A DNA stretch of 41,460 bases from assembly GCF_015207375.1 (NCBI RefSeq), contig NZ_JADEWY010000051.1:1-41460 (forward strand). The letters run 5' to 3'. Below, piece by piece: positions 11,273 through 20,316 of this stretch. This stretch comes from Coleofasciculus sp. LEGE 07092. GTDB taxonomy: Bacteria > Cyanobacteriota > Cyanobacteriia > Cyanobacteriales > Coleofasciculaceae. Positions within the stretch are counted from its first letter, which is position 1; each line of letters begins with the position of its first letter. The notes beneath the pieces were generated by a model. That model was not told the origin of the DNA and ran no database searches. It worked only from the letters and a program-made list of their open reading frames with translations. The position numbers and the translations under genes are program-made.

Positions 11273-14200
11273 TAGGATTAGCCTTTCTACAGATGTTATC
11301 TTTACGCTAGCAGAAGTGTTTGAGTAGGCGGATAGCTGTACATCCTCAAGCCCCAATATGTTTCGGAGCTGTTGTCTCTCAGCCTCCGATATATCGGGCA
11401 TAGCTAAAATCTTTAACATTTCATCCTGCGAAAGTAACTGACGAATTCTATCTGTCTCTCCATCCTGTAGTAGACCTCTGACTGCCCAGATTCTTCCAAT
11501 ATCCAGAGGTCTTGATAGTGACATCAGAGTTTGGGTACTTATTTGCTCAACTTCCTTATAACCTTGCTCTTTTGTAATTTTGATAAGTAGGTCTGATCTA
11601 AGTTCATCCAACCAAGAACGGGCATCAAAGGGTGGATTTCTTTCACTCAATGCCTGCTCTACTACATTAAGTCCATTTTCTAGGTATTCCAGTCGAGATG
11701 TCAATGAACTAGGTTGTACAACAAGGTATGATAAAGCATTCTTAATCTCTTGACTGTCAGGATATTGCGTAATTATTTCAAAAGCAATTTGCCAAAAATT
11801 AGTACTTTGGATAGATAATATATCGCAAACTATTTTGGCTTTAGCTTCGGATTCTAGAGCAAATTCTATTAGAAAATTTGCATCTTCTTCCTGATTAATA
11901 ATTCCTTGAAGGTGCCAAATAATTCGATGACTTTGATATGATTCTTGCAAAATAGCTTCCAAAGGAATTTTGATGGCAACCACACGATTGCATTTGCATA
12001 AAAAATCCCAAAACTCTCTTTTGTGATTCCTGTTAATAGGGTTCCAAGATTTATATTCTATTAATTGTTTTAAAAGTAGTTTTTCTAGAAGTTTAAAGCC
12101 TCTTTCAATATCAGTTTGAACGAGATGCAAGGCAAGCTGATCAAAGTAGTAGTCTTGATCTGCTGTATCACTTGCCTCCAAACAATTCCAGGCAAACTCG
12201 GCAAGTTTACCCTCAATCTCTTTTTCGAGATGCAACCACCTAGAGAAAGATCTAACAACTGCTGCTGCATTCCTCAAGTCTGAACCCCCTATAGCTTTAA
12301 GCAAATGGAGATACTCGCCCGAATTGAGATTGCAAAGCCATTTACCCCACTCAAGTACATTTTCAACAAAACTGGGATCAACTCGTTTATCTCGAATCAA
12401 TTTCACGATTCGATTGACCCCTTCTAGATCGCCTCCAAGTTTCTGAGTAGCAACAACTATTGCTTTAGCTTTAACCTCACCTAACTCCGTAAGTTTATCC
12501 AAGTAGTTACTAACAAACTGTCGATCAATCTGACTTAGACCTCCGAGGTAAGCTGAAAAGATATTAATGCCATTTGGTCTGATACCAATTTTTTCAATTT
12601 GCGTTAACCATTTTTGTTTAGAATCTAGCTTTCCAAGCCAAAAGGAAAAATTGTGTGCTTCTTGTGCTTCTACAGAGCAAAGCCACTCTAGTAATTCTCT
12701 TGTTAAAATGGATGGTTTATTTATAACTTCTTGTGCAAGCGTTTTCGCCTCAAATTCGTCACGATATATAGGTTTCCCGTGTTCATCTAGTTCATATTCA
12801 TTGTGGCTTTTTGTCCAACTACTTGCCCATCGCTTGAGCCTGACTGAAAAATCAGCATTATTGAGCAAATCAAGTAAATAAATAATATTATTAAGTAACT
12901 TTATAACCTCAGGTTTTGTTTCTGAATTGAACTTATTTTCATCTTCTTTGTAAAAATTATAAACGCTATGTAGAGCATCAGCAAGTTTGGAAATTGGTAA
13001 ATAAATTTGTTGGTTGAGAACCCAACCTACAGTCTTTTGAAATACTGAAGCCGTTATTTCTGGGGAAAACTGGAGCATTGAGAACTCTGCAATCACCGTT
13101 GGAAGCGCTTGTCTGGCTGCTTCAGCTACTTGAGGTTCATCGGACTGGGCTAACTCGACTAGAAGCATGAGTAAAGCCTCTTGATAGCTCCAAACATCAC
13201 CCCAAGTCATCTGGGGCATTGGATCGAAAGGCTTATTACCCTTTCCCTCCCTAAGAAAGTGATAACCCCACCGATAAAGAGTAGTTTTGATTACCTCAAT
13301 GACAAGTAGGCGCGATTCGATAGTGGATTGATTTGATGATGCAAATTTTTTTAGAAGTTCGAGTCTGTATTTTAGAGGTAATGGTACTTGTGAATGAAGT
13401 GGACGGAAGCATTGACAAAATTTACCAGTGGAACTGCTGTTGTTGGCGCTAGTTGGTTCGGTCTCAGCAATCAGTCCTAAACACCGGAGTGATCGTAAAC
13501 TTGTTCGTTCACGAAATATCAGTTCTTCAAATACCCAGACTAAAGCATTTCGTTCTGAGTATTGCAGAGATTTGCGCTGTTCCAAAGTTGTAGATTTTAA
13601 ATTTTGTTCAATTAACTTGATGGTTCTATCTGGGTTTGCACAAGCTGCCAAGTAAAGTATTTCTCTGTTAGAAATAGCACTAGATAAATCTCGTAGTAAT
13701 CCATCTAGATTGAATATCTCATCCCAGAACCAAGCAATCTTCTCTGGATTTAGCCCTTGTAATCGCTGAATCAATCGCGATCGCTCTTCCTGGCTTAAAT
13801 CAGCAAATAGTGCTAGGAACTCGGAACGGCGACCTTGTAACAAAGAAGCAGCGAGATGATTTGCAAGTAATGGCGGAGTAACTTCAGCATATACACCTCG
13901 AATCTGCAAAAACCCTGCCTCAGTAAGGCTACCGATCGCTTTAGCTACTGCATCAAACTGAACATTTTGTCCAAACCATTTACATAAAACCTTTATCTCT
14001 CTATAGCCTCTACCCTTAATTTCAACATACTCTAGCAAACTCAGTAACTTGAGAATATCAACAGCAGTGTTATCAATTTTTCCTCGAATTTCTTGCTCAA
14101 GAGCTTTAGCAATTTGCTCTACAAAACTATCGTGTTCTTCTCTAAGGGTAGATCCTTGCTTCGCTGCCAATAATAATATTCCTGGATTCCCCCCCGCCTG

Positions 14201-15286
14201 TTTGACAACCCATGTCTCCATCGCATAGTCAAATCTAGCTTCAGAAGCTTTCAAAAGCTCTCTTGATTCCTCTTCTAAAAGATGAAAGAGTTGAAGCCCT
14301 TTGATTCGCTTATCTAATCCAAAATTAATCGTAGGCGAATTCTCTGAAGTCGGCAATGTGATTACAAGTTTGAGACTACTGGATGAGAGTACTTGATTAA
14401 CCAGATTTTTGGCTTCAGTAGGATTAGGATCTTCAACAATAACAATTGTTTCCAAATTGGGTGATTCAAGATAACGCAAATCACTTACTTCGACTGTGCG
14501 ATTTATTGAAACTACAGTTCTAATCGAACACTGCTTTGTTGCTTCCAGTACAAGTCTGGTTTTTCCAATATCCTTTGCTCCCGAAAGCATTACTACTCGG
14601 ACTTTGGAGTTGTTAATAAGAGTTCTCAACTCATTTAACTGCTTATCTCTCCCAATTAAAGAGATGTTTGCACCATAAATTTTCTTGTTCTCATGCTCAA
14701 ACCAGGCTTGCTGCCATGTTGTAAATTTAGCAGTTGAAAAGAAGCTTGAGCGTAGATGAGGAAGATTATTTAATGAACTTGCTAAGAATGCAGCTTCTAC
14801 AACTTCAACGGCAGTGATCTCTGGTTGCTCACAGCCATCGAAAATCTTTGCTCTTAATTCATTCTGTTCATCAAGTGTTAAGTGTAAGTTAGTAAAAAGA
14901 ACATATCTACTTGGTTGGCGTTTATTTCTATCAACCAAATCTTTGAGAGCGCCCTTTAGAGCAGTCTTTAATTTTGAAAAAATTTCTGTCCTGTTTCGAG
15001 CGGAAACGTCACGATGCTTGTACTGATAAACATTCCATCCAGAACTTAAAAAAGCTGATGAGTGCTTTTGGATAGGCGCTATTTCTATTGTCCACTCTGC
15101 ATCCCTGCCACCATCGGGAACATAGATACGTTCAGTAAAGGAAGGTAAGGAGGAGCATTCTTTACCAGCAGATGCCCAAGCGACAGAATTACAGAGAAGC
15201 ACAAAGATTTGCGGAGAGAATTCTCGGCTGACAATGCGTTCAATTTCCTCTGCACTAATGCACTGTCCATGAACCAATGAGGTCAT
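10880..15286 (-). CDS. PD-(D/E)XK nuclease-STAND NTPase-helical repeat protein, putative Avs-like defence sensor
   Basis: A 1468-residue protein. Residues 1-190 look like an Mrr/Cap4-like nuclease: PDGGRDAEW (Asp58, Asp62) followed by YQYK (Gln88, Lys90), the D-(Q/E)xK pattern. Residues about 205-400 form a STAND-type NTPase with Walker A GAKDIGKT (236-243) and Walker B IVIVED (281-286). Residues about 450-1330 are mostly helical, leucine-rich and repeat-like, as in the target-sensing half of Avs proteins. The last 130 residues are a distinct module (see the internal start at 11272). Avs proteins recognise phage proteins and then degrade DNA; that function here is inference from architecture. 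No partner gene adjoins it. The gene is AT-richer than its surroundings and has a single HIP1 site (13777-13784), consistent with transfer. Confidence 0.75.
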   Translation of the reverse strand: MTSLVHGQCISAEEIERIVSREFSPQIFVLLCNSVAWASAGKECSSLPSFTERIYVPDGGRDAEWTIEIAPIQKHSSAFLSSGWNVYQYKHRDVSARNRTEIFSKLKTALKGALKDLVDRNKRQPSRYVLFTNLHLTLDEQNELRAKIFDGCEQPEITAVEVVEAAFLASSLNNLPHLRSSFFSTAKFTTWQQAWFEHENKKIYGANISLIGRDKQLNELRTLINNSKVRVVMLSGAKDIGKTRLVLEATKQCSIRTVVSINRTVEVSDLRYLESPNLETIVIVEDPNPTEAKNLVNQVLSSSSLKLVITLPTSENSPTINFGLDKRIKGLQLFHLLEEESRELLKASEARFDYAMETWVVKQAGGNPGILLLAAKQGSTLREEHDSFVEQIAKALEQEIRGKIDNTAVDILKLLSLLEYVEIKGRGYREIKVLCKWFGQNVQFDAVAKAIGSLTEAGFLQIRGVYAEVTPPLLANHLAASLLQGRRSEFLALFADLSQEERSRLIQRLQGLNPEKIAWFWDEIFNLDGLLRDLSSAISNREILYLAACANPDRTIKLIEQNLKSTTLEQRKSLQYSERNALVWVFEELIFRERTSLRSLRCLGLIAETEPTSANNSSSTGKFCQCFRPLHSQVPLPLKYRLELLKKFASSNQSTIESRLLVIEVIKTTLYRWGYHFLREGKGNKPFDPMPQMTWGDVWSYQEALLMLLVELAQSDEPQVAEAARQALPTVIAEFSMLQFSPEITASVFQKTVGWVLNQQIYLPISKLADALHSVYNFYKEDENKFNSETKPEVIKLLNNIIYLLDLLNNADFSVRLKRWASSWTKSHNEYELDEHGKPIYRDEFEAKTLAQEVINKPSILTRELLEWLCSVEAQEAHNFSFWLGKLDSKQKWLTQIEKIGIRPNGINIFSAYLGGLSQIDRQFVSNYLDKLTELGEVKAKAIVVATQKLGGDLEGVNRIVKLIRDKRVDPSFVENVLEWGKWLCNLNSGEYLHLLKAIGGSDLRNAAAVVRSFSRWLHLEKEIEGKLAEFAWNCLEASDTADQDYYFDQLALHLVQTDIERGFKLLEKLLLKQLIEYKSWNPINRNHKREFWDFLCKCNRVVAIKIPLEAILQESYQSHRIIWHLQGIINQEEDANFLIEFALESEAKAKIVCDILSIQSTNFWQIAFEIITQYPDSQEIKNALSYLVVQPSSLTSRLEYLENGLNVVEQALSERNPPFDARSWLDELRSDLLIKITKEQGYKEVEQISTQTLMSLSRPLDIGRIWAVRGLLQDGETDRIRQLLSQDEMLKILAMPDISEAERQQLRNILGLEDVQLSAYSNTSASVKITSVERLILMSNQSPIFNQQYSTIGVNYAAEGSKQEFTQNVAATEQNFEVLLADFEQFISDLQQKYPKVTDETAIQIIEVEAKEIQQKQPLRWQKFLDLKRLWNGGKKAAFKVGEHYAEQNPLGKGAIAFLEGVMEDPK

Positions 15287-15366
15287 ATTTCTCTGGAGGA
15301 GATGTTCTATTGTAAATCTATGCTAACAACAAGACAGGAGCTAATATCAGCAGGAGCTGAGAGCGT

Positions 15367-15411
15367 TTGATAAACATTGTTGTAATTGGAAGCGGCTTTG
15401 GTGGGCTATCA
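15367..15411 (+). pseudogene. N-terminal fragment of a crtI-like FAD-dependent desaturase
   Basis: The plus strand reads INIVVIGSGFGGLS, the dinucleotide-binding motif that opens phytoene desaturases (CrtI) and related FAD oxidoreductases. Similarity ends after GGLS, where a transposase relic begins. The matching C-terminus lies at 16231-16362. Together they mark a destroyed gene of which about 90 percent is gone. Confidence 0.65.
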
Positions 15412-15423
15412 ACCAGGCAAGCT

Positions 15424-15506
15424 ACCACCTGGGCTAAAAAGCGTTCCACTAGAATCCAAAAGCTCTTCACCCGGCGATTGACATGCTCAATGACGAGCCA
15501 TCATCG
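15424..15506 (-). mobile_element. Transposase fragment (DDE, IS5-like) inside the broken crtI gene
   Basis: On the minus strand the sequence encodes WLVIEHVNRRVKSFWILVER, which matches the C-terminal motif IEHVNRRLKxFxILxxR of IS5/DDE_Tnp_4-type transposases. Only about 27 codons remain, with no recognisable ends. It directly adjoins the crtI N-terminal fragment and suggests that an insertion broke that gene. Confidence 0.6.
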
Positions 15507-15615
15507 CCTCAATGCTCAGTTATATGCTTCCTAACCCCATACTATAAAAGAAGTTACGTTAAAATCGCCATCCAAACCTGATCGCTCCTAATCTGGAAAC
15601 AGACCAGAGACTCTT

Positions 15616-16212
15616 ATGACCACGGCAACGATAGCAACACCCAAAAAAGAAGAACCCCTCCTGTTTGAGGGATTGACTTGGAGAGAGTTCAAAGCAGTTG
15701 AGCAATTGTTAGACCGTCCAGGATATCGGCTTTCCTTCCTAGATGGAGTACTAGAGATACGACGAATGCCAGGAGAACCCCACCAAACAATAAAGGAAAG
15801 GATCGGTGCATTGGTGGAATTGTACTTGCTCATGGCAGGGTTTGACTTCACCCCAACTGGCTCAATGACCTTGGAAAGTGAAGCGGGTGCTGTCAAGCGA
15901 GAGGCGGATGAATCCTATAAACTTGCCCCTGGTCGAGTGCATCCCGATCTGGCGATCGAAGTGGTGTTTACCAGTGGCGGCATTAACAAACTGGAGGCAT
16001 ACAAGCGGCTGAAGATTCCTGAAGTGTGGTTCTGGGAAGACGGAGTGTTAGAGATTTATCACCTGCGGGGAGAGGGCAACACTCTTGACTACGAAAAGAT
16101 TTCCAGTAGTAAGGAAATCAAAGGGATCGATGTGGATTTATTGTTACGTTGCATCAATATGGTGAATCACGTTGATGCCATCAAGACTTTTCAACAGGCG
16201 CTCCCGAAATAG
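15616..16212 (+). CDS. Uma2 family (DUF820) putative restriction endonuclease
   Basis: A 198-residue Uma2 protein with a PD-(D/E)XK nuclease core: EADESY (Glu96, Asp98), HPDLAIEV (Asp111, Glu115) and downstream lysines in NKLEAYKRLKIPEVW. The family is hugely expanded in cyanobacteria and its biological role is unsettled; proposals include mobile-element or toxin-like nucleases. The gene is complete and sits between the two halves of a broken crtI-like gene, so it came in with or after the insertion. Promoter and ribosome-binding site are not obvious. Family call is sure, activity is inference. Confidence 0.9.
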   Translation: MTTATIATPKKEEPLLFEGLTWREFKAVEQLLDRPGYRLSFLDGVLEIRRMPGEPHQTIKERIGALVELYLLMAGFDFTPTGSMTLESEAGAVKREADESYKLAPGRVHPDLAIEVVFTSGGINKLEAYKRLKIPEVWFWEDGVLEIYHLRGEGNTLDYEKISSSKEIKGIDVDLLLRCINMVNHVDAIKTFQQALPK

Positions 16213-16230
16213 CTGACGAGCTAGCGATCG

Positions 16231-16362
16231 CAGTACAACCAAAGCGAGGATATTCCAAATCTCTATTGTGTAGGAGCCGGAACCCATCCAGGAGCGGGAT
16301 TACCAGGGGTGATGAGTTCCGGGAAGATAGTGGCAGAGATGATTGGTAGGGCAGATAGTTAA
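16231..16362 (+). pseudogene. C-terminal fragment of a crtI-like FAD-dependent desaturase
   Basis: The plus strand reads QYNQSEDIPNLYCVGAGTHP and then GAGLPGVMSSGKIVAEMI, ending at TAA 16360-16362. The motif SEDIPNLYxVGAGTHPGAGxPGV is diagnostic of the C-terminal FAD-binding region of CrtI/CrtO-type carotenoid desaturases. A stop codon stands just upstream in frame, so it cannot be expressed as part of a larger protein from this side. It is the partner of the fragment at 15367-15411. Confidence 0.8.
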
Positions 16363-16480
16363 GTGATGAGAACTCATTCATCCGTCACCTTTCCTCCAAT
16401 CGTCTTAATCTGACTTCGCTTACTTTCCTGCCCATTGGAGTTATAGCAGTAGACACATCGCTTAGGACAAACAAACCCTG

Positions 16481-16508
16481 GTAGAGACGTTGTATGCAAC
16501 GTCTCTAC
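16481..16508. repeat. Dispersed palindrome, perfect copy
   Basis: GTAGAGACGTTG (16481-16492) and CAACGTCTCTAC (16497-16508) are perfect inverted arms around a four-base centre. A degenerate relative is at 4749-4776. It lies downstream of the DUF1460 gene and could form a hairpin in either transcript, but has no T-tract. Confidence 0.85.
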
Positions 16509-16543
16509 TAAATTCATAAATGTCCTAAACACCTTGGCGGTTG

Positions 16544-17533
16544 CTATATCTGGCGCGGGTCAACAGGTCGAGCGACTAAAATCCCGATCGCATTTCTAAC
16601 GTTTCCCACATACCCCTGTAAATCCCGTGCAATTGTCACTTCCCCAGCAGGTGAAGCGTGAATAAAACCTATATTACCGTCCGGTTGACGATAAACTAGC
16701 CCAGTGTGGGTGACATCCAAACCTGCAATATTTGTAGCAACGCCAATAATATCTCCGGGTTGCAGTTGACTGTAGACGCGGCGAATCTGGTTGGTGGGAA
16801 TGTAATCAACCGTTAAACCCTCAAGTTCGGCTTCCATCTCGACAATACATTGATAATTAGCATCATCGTTGGCAAGCTGAGGGTAACTCTGCCGATGATT
16901 ACTCATAAAATTGAGTGTTTTTTTCAGGGGAACCCCTTCTAATTCCGGCGCAATATTTTTTACAGTCCCCCGTTTCTGATTATCCTGAACCCAAGCTGAG
17001 AAATAGTGTAATCGACTGCAATACCCATCGATTTCCCCATTCTCATAACGCTGGTCACGAAGGCGATCGCTAAACGTATCATAGGAATAATCTTGCACTG
17101 CTACACCCCGCGCGATCGCTAGGACAGTTTCGATAAACAGCACGCAGTCAAATCCCTTAAGCGTCACAACCAGACTTTCTGCCTTGGATTGGTCTAGCAA
17201 ACCTGCCTTGTAGGGTGTACCCAGAAACCTTTGCGCGAGATCTTGTATCATCTCCCCCATTGGCAAATCGTGCAAGTTTTGGTCAATTGCCTCCTGCATG
17301 ACTTGCTGGAAACGTTCCATCTCGTCAATTGAGGTAGCAACGGATGGGGTAACGGATGTAACCGATAAGGAATTTCTTTGTTTCTCTTCCTTTTCGGAAG
17401 TGACACTGGCAAGTTCAACCGCAGCATCAGATACAGAGACGGGTTGATTGACCTTGGCTTGAGAGGCAAAATGTAACGTGACAGTGCCTGCGATCGCTAA
17501 TCCGACTGCTACTAGCCCAAAAATCTTTCTCAT
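16544..17533 (-). CDS. DUF1460 protein, predicted exported cell-wall amidase-like enzyme
   Basis: A 329-residue protein from ATG 17533 (MRKIFGLVAVG...), with a signal peptide or membrane anchor in the first 25 residues and GAAGGA ten bases upstream; a TTG six codons earlier is less likely. After a Ser/Thr-rich linker, the DUF1460 domain follows: FLGTPYKAG, then the Cys in GFDCVLFIETVLA, and DVTHTGLVYR near the end, forming an NlpC/P60-like Cys-His fold. Family members cleave N-acetylmuramoyl-L-alanine bonds or process wall peptides. It is divergent from tpiA, with about 280 bases between them that hold both promoters and show no gene. Confidence 0.82.
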   Translation of the reverse strand: MRKIFGLVAVGLAIAGTVTLHFASQAKVNQPVSVSDAAVELASVTSEKEEKQRNSLSVTSVTPSVATSIDEMERFQQVMQEAIDQNLHDLPMGEMIQDLAQRFLGTPYKAGLLDQSKAESLVVTLKGFDCVLFIETVLAIARGVAVQDYSYDTFSDRLRDQRYENGEIDGYCSRLHYFSAWVQDNQKRGTVKNIAPELEGVPLKKTLNFMSNHRQSYPQLANDDANYQCIVEMEAELEGLTVDYIPTNQIRRVYSQLQPGDIIGVATNIAGLDVTHTGLVYRQPDGNIGFIHASPAGEVTIARDLQGYVGNVRNAIGILVARPVDPRQI

Positions 17534-17812
17534 TGGTGACGTATCCTTCAACCAGCTCGCGGCAGCGACTACTCATTGCAAATCACAGCATATCTCATCA
17601 GGAAATCAACACAAATGGATAGGTAGGCTTGACAAAATACACTCCCCACTCCCTATTCCCCTCATTTTCAAATTAAGCGATCGCTAAAACATTGCCTCAG
17701 CAGCGGTTAGAACTGACATTGCTGAAGAAAATTCCTCAACTCATGCAATAAACCGTCCCTTAAGGCTTTAAACTAAAGAGTGCATTAGGTTTGAGATAGT
17801 TTGTATTGAGCT

Positions 17813-18538
17813 GTGCGGAAAATAGTCATTGCCGGTAACTGGAAAATGTACAAAACTCGAAGGGAATCCTCTGAGTTTTTACAAGGATTTATTTCTGAAC
17901 TGGAGCAGACTCCCCAAGAGCGGGAAGTCGTGCTGTGCGTTCCCTTTACAGCCTTGAGCGCGATGTCCCAAAATCTGCACAACAGCCGCGTGCAGCTCGG
18001 GGCTCAGAATATTCACTGGGCAGACGAAGGTGCCTATACGGGTGAAATTGCCGGTGTCATGCTCACAGAACTTGGCGTGCGTTACGTCATTGTTGGTCAC
18101 AGCGAACGCCGTCAATACTTTGGTGAAACGGATGAAACGGTTAACCAGCGGTTGTTAGCGGCTCAACGTCACGGTTTGATTCCCATCCTTTGCGTGGGCG
18201 AAACCAAGCAACAGCGGGATGCGAAGGAAACTGAATTGGTGATTATCAATCAGTTGAAAAAAGACCTGGTAGACGTTGATCTGAGTAACTTAGTGATTGC
18301 CTACGAACCTATCTGGGCAATTGGCACGGGGGATACCTGTGAAGCATCCGAAGCCAATCGTGTTATTGGCTTGATTCGGGCGCAACTGGACAATTCTAAC
18401 GTCTCGATTCAATACGGCGGTTCTGTTAAGCCCAACAACATTGATGAAATTATGGCTCAACCAGAGATTGATGGTGCTTTGGTAGGAGGGGCTAGCTTGG
18501 AACCTGCTAGTTTTGCGCGGATTGCCAATTATCAATAA
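17813..18538 (+). CDS. tpiA: Triosephosphate isomerase
   Basis: A 241-residue TIM barrel that interconverts glyceraldehyde-3-phosphate and dihydroxyacetone phosphate in glycolysis and the Calvin cycle. All catalytic residues are present: Asn9/Lys11 in GNWKM, His96 in IVGHSERR and Glu165 in [11 protein letters not shown]. The start is GTG at 17813, placed directly before the conserved [13 protein letters not shown]. folP follows after 36 bases on the same strand, so the two may share a transcript. Confidence 0.97.
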   Translation: MRKIVIAGNWKMYKTRRESSEFLQGFISELEQTPQEREVVLCVPFTALSAMSQNLHNSRVQLGAQNIHWADEGAYTGEIAGVMLTELGVRYVIVGHSERRQYFGETDETVNQRLLAAQRHGLIPILCVGETKQQRDAKETELVIINQLKKDLVDVDLSNLVIAYEPIWAIGTGDTCEASEANRVIGLIRAQLDNSNVSIQYGGSVKPNNIDEIMAQPEIDGALVGGASLEPASFARIANYQ

Positions 18539-18540
18539 GG

Positions 18541-18589
18541 TGTCATTGGTCATTCGTCAAAGGATAAAGGACAAATGACCAATGACAAA
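18541..18589. repeat. Degenerate heptamer array containing the folP start codon
   Basis: Seven successive heptamers (TGTCATT, GGTCATT, CGTCAAA, GGATAAA, GGACAAA, TGACCAA, TGACAAA) fill the tpiA-folP gap. The first two are roughly the reverse complement of the last two, so a hairpin can form. The ATG of folP (18575) lies inside the array, and the first residues of the protein (MTNDK) are encoded by it. Confidence 0.6.
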
Positions 18590-19423
18590 CAACAATTAAC
18601 TATCCGGGGACGTTCTTTCAACTGGGGAGAGCGAACCTATCTAATGGGTGTCTTGAACGTAACGCCAGATAGCTTTAGCGATGGCGGCGAATTTAATGAA
18701 CCTGCGGCTGCTTTAGCCCATGCCCAGCTTTTGGTAGAAGCAGGTGTCGATATTATTGATATTGGTGGTCAATCAACACGACCGGGTGCCGAGCAGATCT
18801 CTGTTGAAGAGGAACTTGAGCGAGTGCTGTCGGTGCTAAAGGCGATTCGCTCGGTTGTGTCAGTGCCAATTTCTGTAGATACGACGAGGGCATTTGTTGC
18901 CCAGGAAACCGTAGCAGCAGGTGCAGATTTTGTCAATGACATTTCGGGTGGTATGTTTGACCCGGATATGCTGTCAATCGTTGCCCAATTGGGTGTGCCG
19001 ATAGTGTTAATGCATAGCCGGGGAACTCCCCAAACAATGCAAAATCTGACGGATTATCAAGACCTAATCGGCGAAATTTATGAATTTTTAGAGCGTCAAA
19101 TTACGGCTGCTGTTCAAGCAGGCATTGAGCGATCGCATTTAATGATCGATCCAGGCATTGGTTTTGCCAAAACTGCCGAGCAAAACTTAGAAATTATACG
19201 GCAACTTTCTGCCTTTGATTCCCTAGGCGTACCCCTTGTAGTCGGGGTATCTCGGAAGAGTTTTATTGGTCGTATCCTCAACCAACCGGAACCCAAACGC
19301 CGAGTCTGGGGTACGGCTGCCGCTTGCTGCGGAGCGATCGCTACTGGAGCCGACATCCTCCGAGTTCATGATGTTCTGGAAATGCAGGATGTCTGTCGGG
19401 TTGCTGATGCTATCTGGCGTTAG
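18575..19423 (+). CDS. folP: Dihydropteroate synthase
   Basis: A 282-residue TIM-barrel enzyme that couples 6-hydroxymethyl-7,8-dihydropterin pyrophosphate to p-aminobenzoate in folate synthesis. The signatures are complete: LMGVLNVTPDSFSDGGEF, IDIGGQSTRPGAEQIS, DFVNDISGG, LMHSRGTPQTM, DPGIGFAKT and GVSRKSFIG (the pterin and sulfonamide-binding loops). The ATG at 18575 lies in a heptamer repeat; the conserved part begins at about residue 9, so the repeat has supplied the N-terminal residues. Convergent with the SPFH gene, 11 bases apart. Confidence 0.96.
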   Translation: MTNDKQQLTIRGRSFNWGERTYLMGVLNVTPDSFSDGGEFNEPAAALAHAQLLVEAGVDIIDIGGQSTRPGAEQISVEEELERVLSVLKAIRSVVSVPISVDTTRAFVAQETVAAGADFVNDISGGMFDPDMLSIVAQLGVPIVLMHSRGTPQTMQNLTDYQDLIGEIYEFLERQITAAVQAGIERSHLMIDPGIGFAKTAEQNLEIIRQLSAFDSLGVPLVVGVSRKSFIGRILNQPEPKRRVWGTAAACCGAIATGADILRVHDVLEMQDVCRVADAIWR

Positions 19424-19434
19424 GGAAGTTAAAT

Positions 19435-20316
19435 TTACTGTTCTGGAGGTTTAATCGAGTCTGGAGGTTTAATCGAGCCATTGCCTTTGCGATCAATAGG
19501 GGTGTCCGTGTCTCCTCCTAGCAAATCAGTCATCGCTTCTGTCAATGCCTTCGGGTCCATGAAGACGACTTTAGAATTGGGGCTTTCCCCCAATTTCTGA
19601 TTGGCATCTACATATTGTTGAGCGATTAGGTATTGCAGAACTTCCCGGCTATTGGATTGCCCTTGGATTGCTTTTGAGATAATCTCAATGGACTTGACGC
19701 TACCTTCTGCCCTAGCGATGGTTGCTTCACGCTCACCTTCTGCCTCAAAAATTGCCGCTTGTTTCTCGCTCTCAGCCGCTCGCTCCTTCTCTAAAGAATC
19801 CAAAACTGTCTGGGGGGGTTTAATTTCCTGCACTTCCACTCGAATCACCTCTATCCCCCAACTGTCTGCAGCTTCTTGTAGGTAAACCGATAGATTTTGA
19901 TTAATACCGGTTCTAGAGGAATAGGTCTGATCTAAGTCCAATTCGCCTATCTCAGAGCGTAAGGTTGTCGTGACCAAATTTTTAATTGCTTCCTCCACGT
20001 CTTCAACATCGTAGTAGGCTTTATACAGTTCTTTGATTCTCCAGAACACTACGGCATCGACTATTACGGAAATATTGTCTTTCGTGATTGCCTGCTGGGG
20101 TTCAATGTCCAAAACCTGTTCACGAGTTGTCTCTTCGACTGCAATCCGGTCCAGAAACGGCACAATAAAATTAAGACCGGGATCGAGTTGCCGATGGTAT
20201 TTGCCCAAACGTTCTACAAGGGCTTTGGTTCCCTGGTTGACGACTTTGGTCGAACCGACGCTGTAGCCCACGATCACTAAAATCATTGGGGCAAGGATAG
20301 ACAGAAGGGTATCCAT
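19435..20316 (-). CDS. SPFH/Band 7 protein, stomatin-like (slipin)
   Basis: A 293-residue protein with one N-terminal hydrophobic segment (about 2-20) and an SPFH domain (VNQGTKALVERLGKYHRQLD through about residue 190), followed by an Ala/Glu-rich coiled coil (SLEKERAAESEKQAAIFEAE). Slipins oligomerise at the membrane and influence membrane microdomains and proteases or channels. A mechanosensitive channel gene lies on its far side, but divergently. The C-terminus carries a tandem duplication of six residues (SIKPPD/E). Start ATG 20316. Confidence 0.9.
   Translation of the reverse strand: MDTLLSILAPMILVIVGYSVGSTKVVNQGTKALVERLGKYHRQLDPGLNFIVPFLDRIAVEETTREQVLDIEPQQAITKDNISVIVDAVVFWRIKELYKAYYDVEDVEEAIKNLVTTTLRSEIGELDLDQTYSSRTGINQNLSVYLQEAADSWGIEVIRVEVQEIKPPQTVLDSLEKERAAESEKQAAIFEAEGEREATIARAEGSVKSIEIISKAIQGQSNSREVLQYLIAQQYVDANQKLGESPNSKVVFMDPKALTEAMTDLLGGDTDTPIDRKGNGSIKPPDSIKPPEQ
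19442..19477. repeat. 18-bp tandem duplication at the end of the SPFH gene
   Basis: Two identical 18-base copies (TCTGGAGGTTTAATCGAG) lie head to tail inside the coding sequence and duplicate the six residues SIKPPD/E near the C-terminus without shifting the frame. Confidence 0.9.
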
